64,000 bases of DNA from Megamerina dolium (lineage: Eukaryota > Arthropoda > Insecta > Diptera > Megamerinidae), in assembly GCA_963854835.1 (NCBI GenBank), contig OY978528.1, positions 38,989,960-39,053,959 on the forward strand. The letters run 5' to 3'. Shown piece by piece: positions 1 through 17,159 of this stretch. Under the pieces are notes generated by a model. That model had not been told where the DNA came from. It was given only the letters and a program-made list of their open reading frames with translations, and did not search any database. How positions within the stretch are numbered: position 1 is the stretch's first letter; the number at the start of each line of letters is the position of its first letter. The position numbers and the translations under genes are program-made.

Positions 1-305
1 ATCCCCGGCTGATGCATAACAAATTTAATATCGAAAAGATTTTTCTTTCGAATGGTACCCACCTGTCGGCAAGTAATTGGCAATTCTTCCGACAGTAACA
101 ACTTGCCATGAAAAAGCTTCTTAAAGAACTCTGTGACAAAGCTCAGAAAAAGTGATGTCACAAGTGTTCTGCCGTTCGGAACCGGCTAAAATAAGTAGGT
201 CCCTTCTAATACTGTCCAAATTTAAGACGCAGAACAGTAATGGAAGAGAAGCTCGGCCAATGAGTCCTTTGGGGCTTTAAGTGCCACATATTTATTTATT
301 TTTTT
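1..305 (+). mobile_element. tRNA-derived SINE, 5' cut by window edge
   Basis: The first ~300 bases match, base for base over long stretches, the body of the complete SINE at 49576-49954. Both run from the ATCCCCGGCTGA segment of the tRNA-like head, through the CGGTACCCACCTGTCGGCAAG-like region, to the shared end TTTAAGTGCCACATATTTATT. The A box and most of the B box lie outside the window. The copy stops against the start of the inverted-repeat arm at about 306. Confidence 0.75.
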
Positions 306-840
306 AGCTGCAACTTCTGCATACTTCTGTAGTATGCAGAATGTATAATTAATACTTCAGCTAATATGGTAGTCGAAAATAATCTGACAAAAAATCAACA
401 TGCCACACCCACTTCTTAATGGGGCTTCCATACAAAATTTGGAAAATTAAAAAAAATTTTAACCGCTATAACTTACGAACTATTTAGCGTAGGACAACCA
501 AATTTAAGGAGTGTATTGATATTGAAAAATTAATTAGATATACAAGAAAGAGGTAAGCCACGCCCCGTACAGGGCGTGGCTTACTCCTCAAAAATTGTTG
601 AGGTAGCCTGGTTCTTAATGTAGCTCCTATACAAAGTAGTGGAAGAAAAGGATGGATATACGAGCAAACTTTTTATATATACCTCTACATATGCAGGGTA
701 TAATTTGGTCAGCCCCAGCCGACTGTAAGGCCATTTTTTTAATTATTTTATGCAACACTTCAACGACTAACGGTACATTTACAGTTATCTATTTGCGTAA
801 ACGCGTTGCAGTGACCCGTTCCTATGATTTTGTTTGTTAG
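306..840 (-). repeat. Outer part of inverted-duplication arm: dispersed GTGGGCGTGG-type repeat, reverse orientation
   Basis: This stretch reads on the minus strand as the beginning of the dispersed repeat found forward at 8212-10660 and reversed at 47040-48640. Shared landmarks are the CTACATATGCAGGGTATAAT segment, GCCCCAGCCGACTGTAAGG, and the motif CACGCCC followed by a CTCCATACAAA-like phrase. It also contains a local palindrome around the CACGCCCCGTACAGGGCGTG core near 559-578. The same block, inverted, is at about 8110-8645. No coding function is visible. Confidence 0.7.
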
Positions 841-2190
841 TTTGTGATTAATTTTTGCTTTGTCAACATCATCTGTTTAAATATTGTGTTTTTAAAATGC
901 CAGGCAAAAGGTTATCGGCCGAAGTGGTTCAGCTTATATACTACAATCTCCAATTGGGAGAAAATGTGGAGAAGTTATCAGAAATGTTCTCTGTAACACG
1001 TAAAACAATTTATAATGTTTAAAATCGAGCTGAAAATGAGGGTATATTGGAGACAAAGTGTGGAGGTTGCCCTAAGCTTAAAATTACTGATCGGGCAGAG
1101 CGCTTAATGATGAGGGAACTGCACAAAAATCCACAAATTTCGACCAGAACGATTGCGGAGAAACTCAAGGAAGAGTGTGGTATAGTGCTTTCCCGAGAAG
1201 CTGTACGACAGGCGATACTGAGAAACAAATACTCATCAAGAGTTGCTCGTAAGAAGCCGCTGCTATAAGCACAAAATATTGAAAGGCGTTTCTCCTTCGC
1301 CTCAAGGCTCATTTCACAACCTGATGAATATTGGGACGACGTAATATTCTGTGACGAGACAAAAATGATGTTGTATTAGAATGATGGACCGACCAGAGTG
1401 TGGCGCAAGGCATTAACAGCTTTAGAAAATCGATACATAATTCCTACTGTTAAATTTGGAAAAATGTCCATTATGATTTAGGTATGTATCTCAAGCAGAG
1501 GAGTAGGAGAATTGGCTTTTATAGAGTCAGCCATGGACGCACAACATTATTTAGGCATTTTGAAGAGTCATTTAATCAGTAGTGCGAAAAAATTTGGGTT
1601 CATCAGCGAGGGCAAACCGCATTTCAAATTTTATCAAGATAATGACCCAAAGCATAAGGCGAGTAGGGTGCGACTGTGGCTTCTTTATAACTGCGGTAAA
1701 GTTATGGATACATCAGCCCAAAGTCCAGACTTTAACCCCATTGAAAATCTGTGGGCCTACTTAAAAGAAAAGTGGCTAAAAGGCCACTTTGGAAGAAGTG
1801 GCAAAATATACCGAGCAATTATGACCTAAAAAATTGGTTTATTCTATGAATAAACGGCTACAATCCGTGATAGATGCTAAAGGTGGCCATACTAAATACT
1901 AAATATTTTACTTGATCAAATTTTAACTAATAAATATTATAAAAAAAGACTGTATCGTTTGTGAAAAGAGTTTCTTGACACTTATAAAACTGAGTAAAAT
2001 TTCTTTTTGTTGTATTATTCTTTTCTTTTGCGTAGAACTTTAAATTTTTTTTCATGAATCTTTTATAAATACTGTAAATATCTGTAACTAATAAAAAAAA
2101 ATGTGTATATGGAAATAAAAGTTAATGTTTTTGACTAAAAAAGTTGAAAATTTGAATTTTTTTTCAATGTGTAAACTCATTCTTGACATA

Positions 2191-2193
<3 letters not shown>
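841..2193 (+). pseudogene. Dead Tc1-like transposase, left copy
   Basis: Translation from the ATG at 897 gives a Tc1-type transposase: a helix-turn-helix N terminus, then RVARKKPLL, a catalytic segment DVIFCDETK, QDNDPKHK and SPDFNPIENLW, the usual DD34E pieces. It is broken by stops at 1020-1022 (TAA), 1266-1268 (TAA), 1377-1379 (TAG) and 1479-1481 (TAG). The inner end, CTCATTCTTGACATACTG just before 2194, is probably the terminal repeat next to TA. A matching left terminal repeat is not evident. Three of the four stops are also present in the inverted copy at 6768-8110, so both come from one already dead ancestor. Confidence 0.85.
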
Positions 2194-2264
<71 letters not shown>

Positions 2265-2334
2265 TATATATATAATATATAATATATATATATATATAAT
2301 ATATAATATATATATATATATATTTATATATATG

Positions 2335-2394
<60 letters not shown>

Positions 2395-2430
2395 TATACT
2401 TATATATATACATATATATATATATATATA
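2194..2430. repeat. (TA)n microsatellite, imperfect
   Basis: About 237 bp of almost pure TA with a few AT-only and TATG interruptions. It lies exactly between the Tc1-like relic and the complete Tc1 element that starts at 2431. TA is the obligatory target of Tc1/mariner elements. Reading frames through it are artefacts. Confidence 0.95.
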
Positions 2431-4907
<2,477 letters not shown>

Positions 4908-6453
4908 TTACTTACTTATGTGACCATAACAACCGAATATCGATTTAGGCCGAAAAAAACATGCTTCGCCAGCCATCTCTGTTCTTCGCTAGCTGGCGCC
5001 AGTTAGAAATTCCAAGCGCCGTCAGGTTCTCCAGTACGTGGTCTTTCCACCGGAGGTTTGGTCTTCCTCTTCTGCGCCGTCCTCCAGCGGGTTCCGAATA
5101 TAACACCTTCTTAGCTGGAGCGTGTTCTTCCATTCGCTCGACATGACCTAGCCAGCGCAGCCGCTGGATTTTGATGCGCTTTACTATGTCAATATCGGCA
5201 TACAGCTCGTACAGCTCATGGTTGTACCTTATTCGGTATTTGCCACCAACGCAAATAGGTCCAAAGATCTTGCGTAGGACTTTTCTCTCGAAAACTCCAA
5301 GCATTCGCTCATCCGAGGTGGAGATTGTCCAGGATTCAGCGCCATATGTTAGGACAGGCATGATGAGAGACTTGTAGAGTGTAGTTTTTGTTCTTCGAGA
5401 GAGGGCTCGACTTCTCAATTGCTTACTCAGCCCAAAGTAACACCTGTTAGCAAGAGTTATCCTACGCATGATCTCCAAGGCGACGTCATTACTGCTGTTA
5501 ATGCTGGTTCCAAGATAGACAAAGTCCCTTACTACTTCAAAAGCGTAGTTGTCAACAGTGACGTGCTGTCCAAGACGCCGGGACTCTTTGTTTGTTGACA
5601 CTAGATACTTCGTCTTGCCCTCGTTCACCGTGAGACCCATCCGACGCGACTCTCTTTCCAACTCTGAGAATGCTGCACTGACTGCTCGCGTGTTCATGCC
5701 GATTATGTCAATATCGTCGGCATACGCTAACAGCATGACACTTTTGTTGAAGATAGTGCCATTATGTCGTAGATCAGCAGCTCGTATTATTTTCTCCATA
5801 CTAAGATTGAAGAAGTCGCACGATAACGAATCACCTTGTCTGAAACCCCGTTCGGTATTAAACGGTGCGGAGAGGTCCTTCCCAATTTTCACTGCACAAC
5901 GGGAATTATGCAGTGTCATTCTACAAAGTCGAATGAGCTTTGCAGGAATACCGAACTCAGACATTGTTGCGTAGAGGTAATCCCTTACCGGACTGTCGAA
6001 AGCGGCTTTATAATCAACAAATAGGTGGTGTGTGTCGATTTGTTTTTCTTGAGTCTTCTCCAGGATTTGGCGCAGTGTGAAAATCTGGTCGATGGTAGAT
6101 TTACCAGGTCTGAAGCCACACTGATAAGGTCCAATCAGGTTGCTGAGCATAGGCTTCAACCTTTCACACAGTACGCTCGATAGAACCTTGTATGCGATGC
6201 TCAGGAGACTTATTCCACGGTAGTTGGCGCAAATTATGGGGTCTCCTTTTTTATGTACAGGACAGAGAACACTGAGCCTTCAATCATCAGGCATGCTTTC
6301 ATCCGACCATATTCTGCTTATGAGCTGGTGCATGCGGGTGAGCAGCTTATCGCCTCCGGTCTTAAACAACTCGGCAGGCAGCCCATCAGCACCTGCAGCT
6401 TTGTTGTTCTTCAGCCTTAAAATGGCCGTTTCAACCACGTCATAGTCGTCATA

Positions 6454-6454
<1 letters not shown>
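4908..6454 (-). pseudogene. RTE-type non-LTR retrotransposon, reverse transcriptase and C-terminal part
   Basis: The minus strand encodes a reverse transcriptase: FVDYKAAFDS (motif A), GFRQGDSLSCDFF (motif B) and LLAYADDIDI (catalytic YADD). It ends with the GHVERM and GRRRRGRP segments typical of the endonuclease/RT proteins of RTE-like elements. The main frame, 4945-6159, continues upstream in frame until a TGA at 6280-6282, where the related copy at the window end has Trp. Beyond it, coding resumes to about 6454 (NNKAAGADGLPAELF), where a TA tract cuts it. The endonuclease domain is absent. It is 5'-truncated with one nonsense change, and otherwise well preserved. Confidence 0.88.
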
Positions 6455-8110
<1,656 letters not shown>

Positions 8111-8645
8111 CAAACTAACAAACAAAATCATAGGACGGGTCACTGCAACGCGTTTACGCAAATAGATAACTGTAAATGTACCGTTAGTCGTTGAAGTGTT
8201 GCATAAAATAATTAAAAAAATGGCCTTACAGTCGGCTGGGGCTGACCAAATTATACCCTGCATATGTAGAGGTATATATAAAAAGTTTGCTCGTATATCC
8301 ATCCTTTTCTTCCACTACTTTGTATAGGAGCTACATTAAGAACCAGGCTACCTCAACAATTTTTGAGGAGTAAGCCACGCCCTGTACGGGGCGTGGCTTA
8401 CCTCTTTCTTGTATATCTAATTAATTTTTCAATATCAATCCACTCCTTAAATTTGGTTGTCCTACGCTAAATAGTTCGTAAGTTATAGCGGTTAAAATTT
8501 TTTTTAATTTTCCAAATTTTGTATGGAAGCCCCATTAAGAAGTGGGTGTGGCATGTTGATTTTTTGTCAGATTATTTTCGACTACCATATTAGTTGAAGT
8601 ATTACTTATATTTGTTCTAGACAGAAGTACGCAGAAGTTACAGCT
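8111..8645 (+). repeat. Outer part of the right inverted-duplication arm
   Basis: This is the inverse of 306-840, including GTCGGCTGGGG, the ATACCCTGCATATGTAG segment and the CACGCCCTGTACGGGGCGTG palindrome core. The inverted identity ends near 8645. Beyond that the right side continues into the long repeat, while the left side meets the SINE. Confidence 0.75.
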
Positions 8646-10660
8646 ATTTCAATTTAAAAGAATTTCACTCATTTTGTACAGGGGCTACGATAAACAGTGG
8701 GCGTGGCGCGCCCATTTCCTGTAAGCCCAGTTGCTCGTACAATAATAATCCATACCTTAAATCTTGTTGTCCTATGCTAAATGGTTTGTAAGTTATGTAG
8801 CTTAAAAGTTTTAGTTTAATTCCTTCGACTTTGTATGGGAGACCCATGAAGGAGTGGCCGTGGCACACTGATTTTCTGCCAGATTATTTCCGACTACGAT
8901 ATTACAGCTGCTTCAATTTAAAATTTGTATGGGGGCTACGATAAACAGTGGGCATGGTGCGCCCATTTCCTGTGAGCCTAATTGCTCGTACAATACTAAT
9001 CCACACCTTAAATCTCGTTATCATAGGCTAAATGGTTTGTAAGTTATGGAGCTTAAAAGTTTTAGTTAATTCCTTCGACTTTGTATGGGAGACCCATGAA
9101 GGAGTGGCCGTGGCACACTGATTTTCTGCCAGATTATTTCCGACTACGATATTACAGCTGCTTCAATTTAAAATTTGTATGGGGGCTACGATAAACAGTG
9201 GGCATGGTGCGCCCATTTCCTGTGAGCCTAATTGCTCGTACAATACTAATCCACACCTTAAATCTCGTTATCATAGGCTAAATGGTTTGTAAGTTATGGA
9301 GCTTAAAAGTTTTAGTTAATTCCTTCGACTTTGTATGGGAGACCCATGAAGGAGTGGCCGTGGCACACTGATTTTCTGCCATATTATTTCCGACTACCAT
9401 GTTAATCTAAGTGTCAATTATGGTTATTGTAGACATAAGATTGCCTAAGTTACAGCTGTTTCAATTTAAAATTTGTATGGGGGCTACGATAAACACTGGG
9501 CGTGGCGCGCCCATTTCCTGTAAGCCCAGTTGCTCGTACAATAATAATCCATACCTTAAATCTTGTTGTCCTATGCTAAATGGTTTGTAAGTCATGTAGC
9601 TTAAAAGTATTAGTTTAATTCCTTCGACTTTGTATGGGAGACCCATGAAGGAGTGGCCGTGGCACACTGATTTTCTGCCAGATTATTTCCGACTACGATA
9701 TTACAGCTGCTTCAATTTAAAATTTGTATGGGGGCTACGATAAACAGTGGGCATGGTGCGCCCATTTCCTGTGAGCCTAATTGCTCGTACAATACTAATC
9801 CACACCTTAAATCTTGTTATCATAGGCTAAATGGTTTGTAAGTTATGGAGCTTAAAAGTTTTAGTTAATTCCCTCGACTTTGTATGGGAGACCCATGAAG
9901 GAGTGGGCGTGGCACACTGATTTTCTGCCATATTATTTCCGACTACCATGTTAATCTAAGTGTCAATTATGGTTATTCTAGACAGAAGATTGCCGAAGTT
10001 ACAGCTGTTTCAATTTAAAATTTGTATCGGGGCTACGATAAACAGTGGGCGTGGTGCGCCCATTTCCTGTGAGCCTAGTTGCTCGTACAATACTAATCCA
10101 CACCTTAAATCTCGTTATTCTACGCTGAATAGTTTGCAAGTTATAACCGGTAACATTTTTTTAATTTCCGCAACTTTGTATGGCAGACCCAAAAAGGAGT
10201 GGGCGTGGCACACTGATTTTCTGCCATATTATTTCTCACTGCCATGTTAATCTAAGTGTCAGTTATGGTTTTTCTAGACAGAAGATTGTAGAAGTTACAA
10301 CAGTTTCAATTTAAAAGAAGTACAGACACTTTGTATGTTAGCTACGCTAGAAAGTAGGCGTGGCTCACCCACATTTGGCGAGGTTATATAGTAGTATAAT
10401 ATAACTCTATGTGCAAAATATTGTTGTCCCAAGTTGTATATTATGTGAGTTATACCAAGTTAAAGATTTTGAAAATTCCGAGGTTAGTCGCTTTGAATGC
10501 TTGGTGTGGGCGTGGCTATTGACCGATCACGTCCAATATCAATCCCCTCCGTACCCTTGAATCATAGGTTACTTGTGCCAATATTTACTCAAGTTATCGT
10601 GCGAACCAGCCAGGTGACAGACAGACGGACGGACCTGTACTTACATTTTTAATGAAATTT
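8212..10660 (+). repeat. Long dispersed repeat with internal tandem array
   Basis: A ~2.45-kb member of a dispersed family. It starts near TTACAGTCGGCTGGGGC and the palindrome-like ATACCCTGCATATG. It runs through many GTGGGCGTGG / CTTTGTATGGGAGACCCAT phrases and ends with GACAGACAGACGGACGGACC near 10635. A related copy lies reversed at 47040-48640. The layout (ATACCCTGCA near one end, runs of CCGTCCGT, CACGCCCAC in between) resembles a motif common in Drosophila genomes. I cannot name the family, and I see no protein-coding capacity. Confidence 0.75.
8676..10255 (+). repeat. Tandem array of 250-bp and ~298-bp units
   Basis: Each unit begins with a GGGGCTACGATAAAC phrase, at about 8680, 8931, 9181, 9479, 9730 and 10029. 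The spacings are ~251, 250, 298, 251 and 299 bp. The long unit carries an extra ~48 bp (TTAATCTAAGTGTCAATTATGG...). The two units from 8931 and 9181 are practically identical for about 200 bp, while the outer units have diverged. This is the pattern expected from recent unequal exchange inside an older repeat. Confidence 0.85.
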
Positions 10661-11933
10661 TATATTACGCCAGCTAGTTGGGAAATTGATTAGCAATTGC
10701 TATTGTAAAAGTTAATAATCACATTCATTTGTTTTTTTTTTTTCTGTTAGTTGAACAACAATTTTTTCTTATCGGAAAATTGGTAATAGTCTAAAAATAG
10801 TCATATTTGCTAGTATGAACTTATTTGATTGTTGTTTGAGTAAACACTTTTGCTTTTGTATATTATGTCAGTGCAAAAATACAAATAAAATTAAGAGAAC
10901 TGATTGCCTTTATATGGTATTGTAGAAATGTATGTACTTTGTAGACTTCGTCTCATTTGTGGTCAATCGATATTCTCTGTTGTACGATGCATTTGATTCT
11001 GCTCTTTATTTCAGTGAACAGACACAAAAACAACGCTCATAATGTCAGAATGGGATTTGTGCTATTAATACATACTTATATAAGTATATTTCAATGAAAT
11101 GTTTATGTAATTGTGATACATTGTATATGCATGTTATTTGAGATGGTGTAGAAGAGGGGCTATACAGTGGAAAAAACAGCTGTTAATGAAAATGAAATTA
11201 AATTCTATATAATAATTATATGAAATATGCACTTGTTTCGATTTTTATGACTGTTTTTTATATGTACGTGCATACATACATACATACTTGTATGTATTAA
11301 ATATCCAGAGATGGGCAATAATTTTGTCTTTATTACATGTCAGTTTGTATTTTTGTTTTCAACAATATTGGTATGTATATATAGAGGGAAAGTTCCTGTA
11401 AAGAAACATCATATATATTCCATGACTCCTTTATTGCAAAATTCAGCTCTTAAAAATTGCAATGTAATGGAATTATCCACCATCACTGTGTGTCGCGTAT
11501 GAGCTTCAACCTATATTATGCATTTTTTCATGTACCTTACAAATATTCAATATTTTTTTTTTACAAATATTCATAGGAGTGCCATATGAATATGTATGTA
11601 CAATACAATGAATTATACAATGTCTCGCAAAATAATTGCAATCTTATCAATTCATGTAAGTATGTACCGATAATAAGAGGTATAACTCTTCACGAGCGAT
11701 AAGACGATGTTCAATAGCAAAAATCCTATGAAATTTTACCAATTCAACAATAATAACAGTTCATTCGCAATCATTAATTCACTGTTGCAGTTTGAACATT
11801 TAACGCCACAATTTTTTGTAATATTTAAATAGTATAATATGTATGCAGCAAAAGTAATATACAATAGTGTATCTATTTAATATAATTATTTTAATAATTA
11901 AGAATATTTTTTTTTATGACCAATCTTTTTTAG
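10661..11933. other. AT-rich non-coding interval upstream of the Chd64 exons
   Basis: There is no coding potential beyond chance frames. It contains short (CATA)n/(TACA)n phrases near 11268-11290. It is probably intron sequence of Chd64, because the exon at 11934 starts with a splice acceptor. I could not identify the missing first coding exon here. Confidence 0.5.
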
Positions 11934-12579
<646 letters not shown>

Positions 12580-12779
12580 ATGCTCTTCATCATTTGTGGA
12601 ATCAAACAACCAAACAAGCGGCGCCAACCACAACAACAAAGCAGCAATTACATTTGTGAACAGTTTTTACTGTGATGATGAAATACCTGGCGTCAAACAA
12701 ACAAATAAACAATCTTAGTTTTTATACCCTCTAAGCATTCCGCATTTGCAAAATAATTGTATTCCAAAATCGATAGATT

Positions 12780-12873
<94 letters not shown>

Positions 12874-13548
12874 TGAAAATTAGCTTTTACAACTTCAAAA
12901 TACACGTAATTTAAGAATAACATTTAATACTTTCTGAATAAGGAAAACGTGAAGAATTTACAATCGAAACTATGTATGCATGTATGTACTCATCTACATA
13001 CATACATACACATACACTTTTTAACACCGTATTTTTCTATACTCGTATTGATATTTCAATTGGCACAGAATATTACCGACTTATTTGTTAAGGGAGAAAA
13101 AATACAGAAAAAGTTCTTGTGCCATTAAGCATTTATTTATATTTTAAACAGATAACAACTTTATGTGTCCCAACTATATAAACAATCAATCAAAGATAGA
13201 TAGATATCGATGTGTTTCCAAATACATCTACAATTTACTGCACTTATAAGGTACATACGTACGTATATGAGAGGCCTTTAAGGTGACTTTTGTATTGTAC
13301 ACAATTGAACGAATGTGTCTTATGAAATTTTCCCCCAATAAAAGTGAAAATACTGTTGAAAATAAATATGTATGTAAATTAAAATATTTGCTTTTTAAAA
13401 TGTATTTATGAATATAAATATTTATATATACTTATTTAATTGAACTGTTAATTCGCGTTGAAAATGAAATAAATATAAATTTTTATTGATACACACAAAG
13501 TGGTGGAGCAAATTTTCTATTCATACATACGCTGTGATATTAAATGTA
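12580..13548. other. 3' flank of Chd64 with a TA microsatellite
   Basis: An AT-rich non-coding stretch. A (TA)n tract followed by a T run occupies about 12785-12874. Several AATAAA hexamers (for example near 12704 and 13336) could end the Chd64 transcript; I cannot tell which is used. GTATGTATG and CATACATA phrases occur near 12970-13010. Confidence 0.5.
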
Positions 13549-14647
13549 CAGACGTGTTCGAAATAATAAGAACAACCGTACCGAAGAAGTGAATTGTTGC
13601 TTAAATTTTTTCCATTAGTATTTTATTTCCACTTTTTTTTGCAAATATTTATACACACTGTAAAGTTTTAAAGAAGTAAAAAAATATATGTCCAGTGCAC
13701 CCTGAATTTTGTTGTCTGGAGTCGTAAATGACCTGTTAGGAAAAATTAGAACAAAATATAAACAACATATAATAAGATGATTAATTATCGAAGTCAAATG
13801 CACAATTGGTCGCTCCTCCTCGATTTTTTGGCGTTGAATTGTTGGTTAGGAGGACGTCTAACATATTGTTTTTCTTTGCCGCAGTCAAATTGCACGACCT
13901 TCGTCTCATCCGTAAACAAAATATTACGCCAAACTGTCACAGGCTCATTTATGAACAAATTCAAGCCTACGTTTTAATTGAACTGGTTTGAGTAGTGGTA
14001 CTTTTCTTGGGCTGTGCGCTTTCAGGTTAACGGCGAGCAGTCTTTTCCTTATTGTGGAAGTTGCAATTGGCAAATTTAATTCACTTTTAACTTGTCGGGA
14101 AATTATAAAAGGGTGCTTTTCAGCGAGTCTTTTGATGTGCCTATCTTGACCCTCAGTTGTTTTTTTGCGTCTTCCTCTCGTTTCAACCTTTGGTGACCAA
14201 TTTTTGGAATTGGTTATCATCCCGTTAGAAACTCCAAGAAGTTTTCTTATAAAAGAAAACGTTTTTCCTTGAAAGCAGGCTGCGTCCCATTTTAAAATGT
14301 AAAATCGCACAATCACTTATTTATCGGTCAAAATTCAGACTCAAAATGCAATATTACAACAAACTATAAAAAGCAGGTTTCCAAAAATTTGTGCCGATAA
14401 CGGGAAATTAATTTTGTTCTTATGTTTTGTTTTTATTTTTTCGAACATGTCATTTACGACCCCAGACAACAAAATTAACGGTTCACAAAATTCAGGGTGC
14501 ACTAGACATATATTTTTTTACTTTTTTAAAACCCTATAGTGTGTATAAATATTTGAGAAAAAAAGTGGAAATAAAATATTAATGGAAAAAATTTAACCAA
14601 CAATTCACTTCTTCAGTATGGTTGTTTTATTATTTCGAACACGTCTG
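13549..14647 (-). mobile_element. Tc1-family element with long (~200-bp) terminal inverted repeats, internally deleted
   Basis: The ends CAGACGTGTTCGAAATAATA (13549) and its inverse (ending 14647) are flanked by TA. The inverted similarity continues for roughly 200 bp on each side, including GTGCACCCTGAATTTTGT and GTCGTAAATGAC, as in the long-TIR Tc1 elements such as S and Paris. Inside, the minus strand encodes a transposase fragment: 13945-14316 gives the helix-turn-helix part (ATSTIRKRLLA, HSPRKVPLL). After a frame change, 13800-13940 gives the first catalytic block (RNILFTDETK). The second Asp and the Glu are missing. 1,099 bp in total; dead. Confidence 0.87.
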
Positions 14648-15059
14648 TACATAATGACCCTGATTAAAGTAAGAATAAACCGTGGAGAAAATATTAAGTT
14701 TTACTATACTCGGAATAAAAGAGTTTGTGATAAACCAATAAGTTAGAAATTTCTGACAAATAAACGAAAATTAAGCGCCTGGTGGCCTCGATGATTATAT
14801 TTTCATCCGGTATTTATTCTCTCTTAGCCTTTATATGTGGCAATAGCTTGAAGATACTGAATGAAAGCAAAATTTTGATTTCAGCTTAAATGGATTTTTA
14901 ATGAAATTATTTCCGGTCATATCTACATTTCCGGCGTGTTTCTCCTGACACACGCAACAAAAGGCATACAGAATTAGATATATGATACAGAACAGTTCTC
15001 ATTTCCGTAAAAGCATCTGCGTATTCTGAGGATCTGCTTATGGTACAATTGTGTCAGAT
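14648..15059. other. Unassigned spacer
   Basis: There is no open frame or recognisable repeat apart from a CATCTGCGTATTCTGAGG-like tail that may belong to the LINE relic starting next. Confidence 0.4.
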
Positions 15060-17142
15060 TACACACGCAGCGTCCTCCTTCTCTCCGATTCAAGGAACTC
15101 TTTCGACTGCTGCTTTCGGGTGATACAGACTATTTCTAGACATGATTGTTCTGATCAGCCACTGCAGCGCTTCGAGATCAGTCGGGCTCCACTTAACAAT
15201 GCCAAATGAATAGATCAGCACCGGCACGCAGTAGGCGTTTATCGCCTTCGTGACATTTCGCGCGTTTAGACTGGTATGCATTACCTGCGTGAGCCGTTTT
15301 CGGAACTCAGTTTTCAGGGAGTTTTTAATAGTAGTCTGGCTAATAGGATTCGTGTTCTTCCAATGGTAGAATTAGCTGGTGTTGCGCTGTTTCTATAGGT
15401 TCTCCGACTGCGGCCTTACCCCTGGTGACTATTTGGGTTCTGCATTTGTCAATGCCAAATTCCATCCGGATGTTTGTCGAAAATCTCTCAGTTAAGGCGT
15501 ATAGTGCCTGCAGGTGCTCAGCTCTCCCCGCATACAATTTCAAGTCGTCCATATAAAGCAGGTGCGACTTCTGCTGTTGGGTATTGCTGAAAAGAACAAT
15601 CTCCGTTCCCCATTTAGCCATAGCACTGCTCAAGGAAGCAATAATTGTTGGGCTTATTTTATGAACTTCCAGCGCGCGCTTTAGCCAGCTGTGTGGTACC
15701 ATGCCAAACGCTTTTTTATAATCAACATATCCCATATGAAGGCTACGTGCTTTTTTGTGTGCTTGTTCCAAAATTACATTGTCAATCGTAAGTTGCTCCT
15801 TACAGCCGTAGGACCTTCTTTTACAACGTTTTTGCTCCTCAGACAGTAGGTCATGTGCATCGCAATGTTCGGTGATCACCTCCGCAACACATGCTGTTAA
15901 TATTTTGTAAAACGCGTTTAAACAAGTAATTGGCCTGTATTTTGACGGGTCCGTGGCATCGCCTCCTTTTGGGATCATATAAGTCAGGCCCTTACATAGG
16001 TACGAGGACAGATCATCCGGGTTATCAATGAAGTAGTTTATGAACCGTAAAAGGTGCACCTGTGTGGCTGTGAGTTTTTTGAACCAGTAGTTATGCAATC
16101 GGTCATTCCCCGTGCCTTTCCAGTTATGTAACTTGGTTATCACTCTTTTAAAGTGCTGCTCTGAAATTCTGGCTGAGACCATCCCATGGACTAGCGCGTA
16201 ATGCTCTTCCACGATTGATAACCATGGAATGTGTTGACCATGCGCACTGCTAACAGACCAGATTCCTGCCCACTGTTGCCGAAAACACTCTATAGTTGGA
16301 GAGGCTTTAATCAGTTCTGAGTTAACTTCTGCACAGCGCTTATAGAACTGTTTCTGATTTTTGGAAAAACTTCTGTTGTCTATCTTTCGTTGGTAGCAAT
16401 TTTTATATCTGTTCCTTCTACAGACATAGCTGTCTAGTTTCTGCTTCATAGTATCCAGGATGTCCTCCACTGTTCGGTTTGGGGCATCGTGCTTCGTGTG
16501 CCTTCGGTACTTTGAGTTTATTTTTCGCATGCTCCTAGAGACCTTGGGTCCACTATTCCCTCGTTGGCATTGCAAAGTAATCGCGATATCAGCGCGGAGA
16601 GCTTCAATTTTCTTATTCAATCTAGTTTCCCAGGCTGGTGTTTTTGGCTTTATGTGACCTCCTCGGCTCCTCGACAATAACTTTGCTCCAGCTTGTTTTC
16701 TTCCCGCAACAGCGCTGCAGTAGATGAGATGCTGCAGTTGCTCAAAAGAGGTGTCATCGGTTAGCAGCGCCGGGAGTATTTTATTGTTCAAAATTTGCCC
16801 TATTATTGCCAGTTCCCTCGAGCTGCTCTGCTTGGGAATAACTGGCTGATCTGGTAGCTCGATTCCCTCATATTCAGTCATTGCTCTGTTTAAATGCTGT
16901 CTAAGCTCTCGCTCCGCTATTAATTCCCGTGATTGTGTTTCAAAGGTGGTTTGCGGTAGTTCTTGAACTCCCGTGTCGCAAATCTGTGTCACTGGTGACG
17001 GTCTGATTGCAGGTACGGAAAGGGATGCGTTACCTTGCGATAATGGACTTTCCAGTGGGAGTATTTCAACCGGAATAACGTGCAGGGTTGGAATTTGCGT
17101 ATTCGCATGGTTTCTAATGCTTTCAGTATTGTTGTTGGCCAC
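15060..17142 (-). pseudogene. R4/Dong-like non-LTR retrotransposon with deleted RT core
   Basis: The minus frame 15340-17142 (600 residues) has the RT N-terminal region (TYMIPKGGDATDPSKYRPITCL), motif A (YVDYKKAFGMVPHSWL) and the catalytic block LLYMDDLKLYA, whose wording is typical of the R4/Dong group. Between motif A and MDD, the expected QGDxLSP motif B segment is missing: the text passes from IVLFSNTQQQ straight to KSHLLYMDD near 15570. A frameshift near 15290-15340 leads to the following block (INAYCVPVLIYSFGIVKWSPTDLEALQ) in frame 15090-15281. The internal deletion removes part of the RT active site, so the copy is dead although one long frame survives. Confidence 0.8.
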
Positions 17143-17159
17143 ATCTTCTATCTTCTATT

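Noticed and set aside
8676..10255. CRISPR-like array
   Set aside because: Units are 250-298 bp without short repeat/spacer alternation, and the host is a eukaryote.
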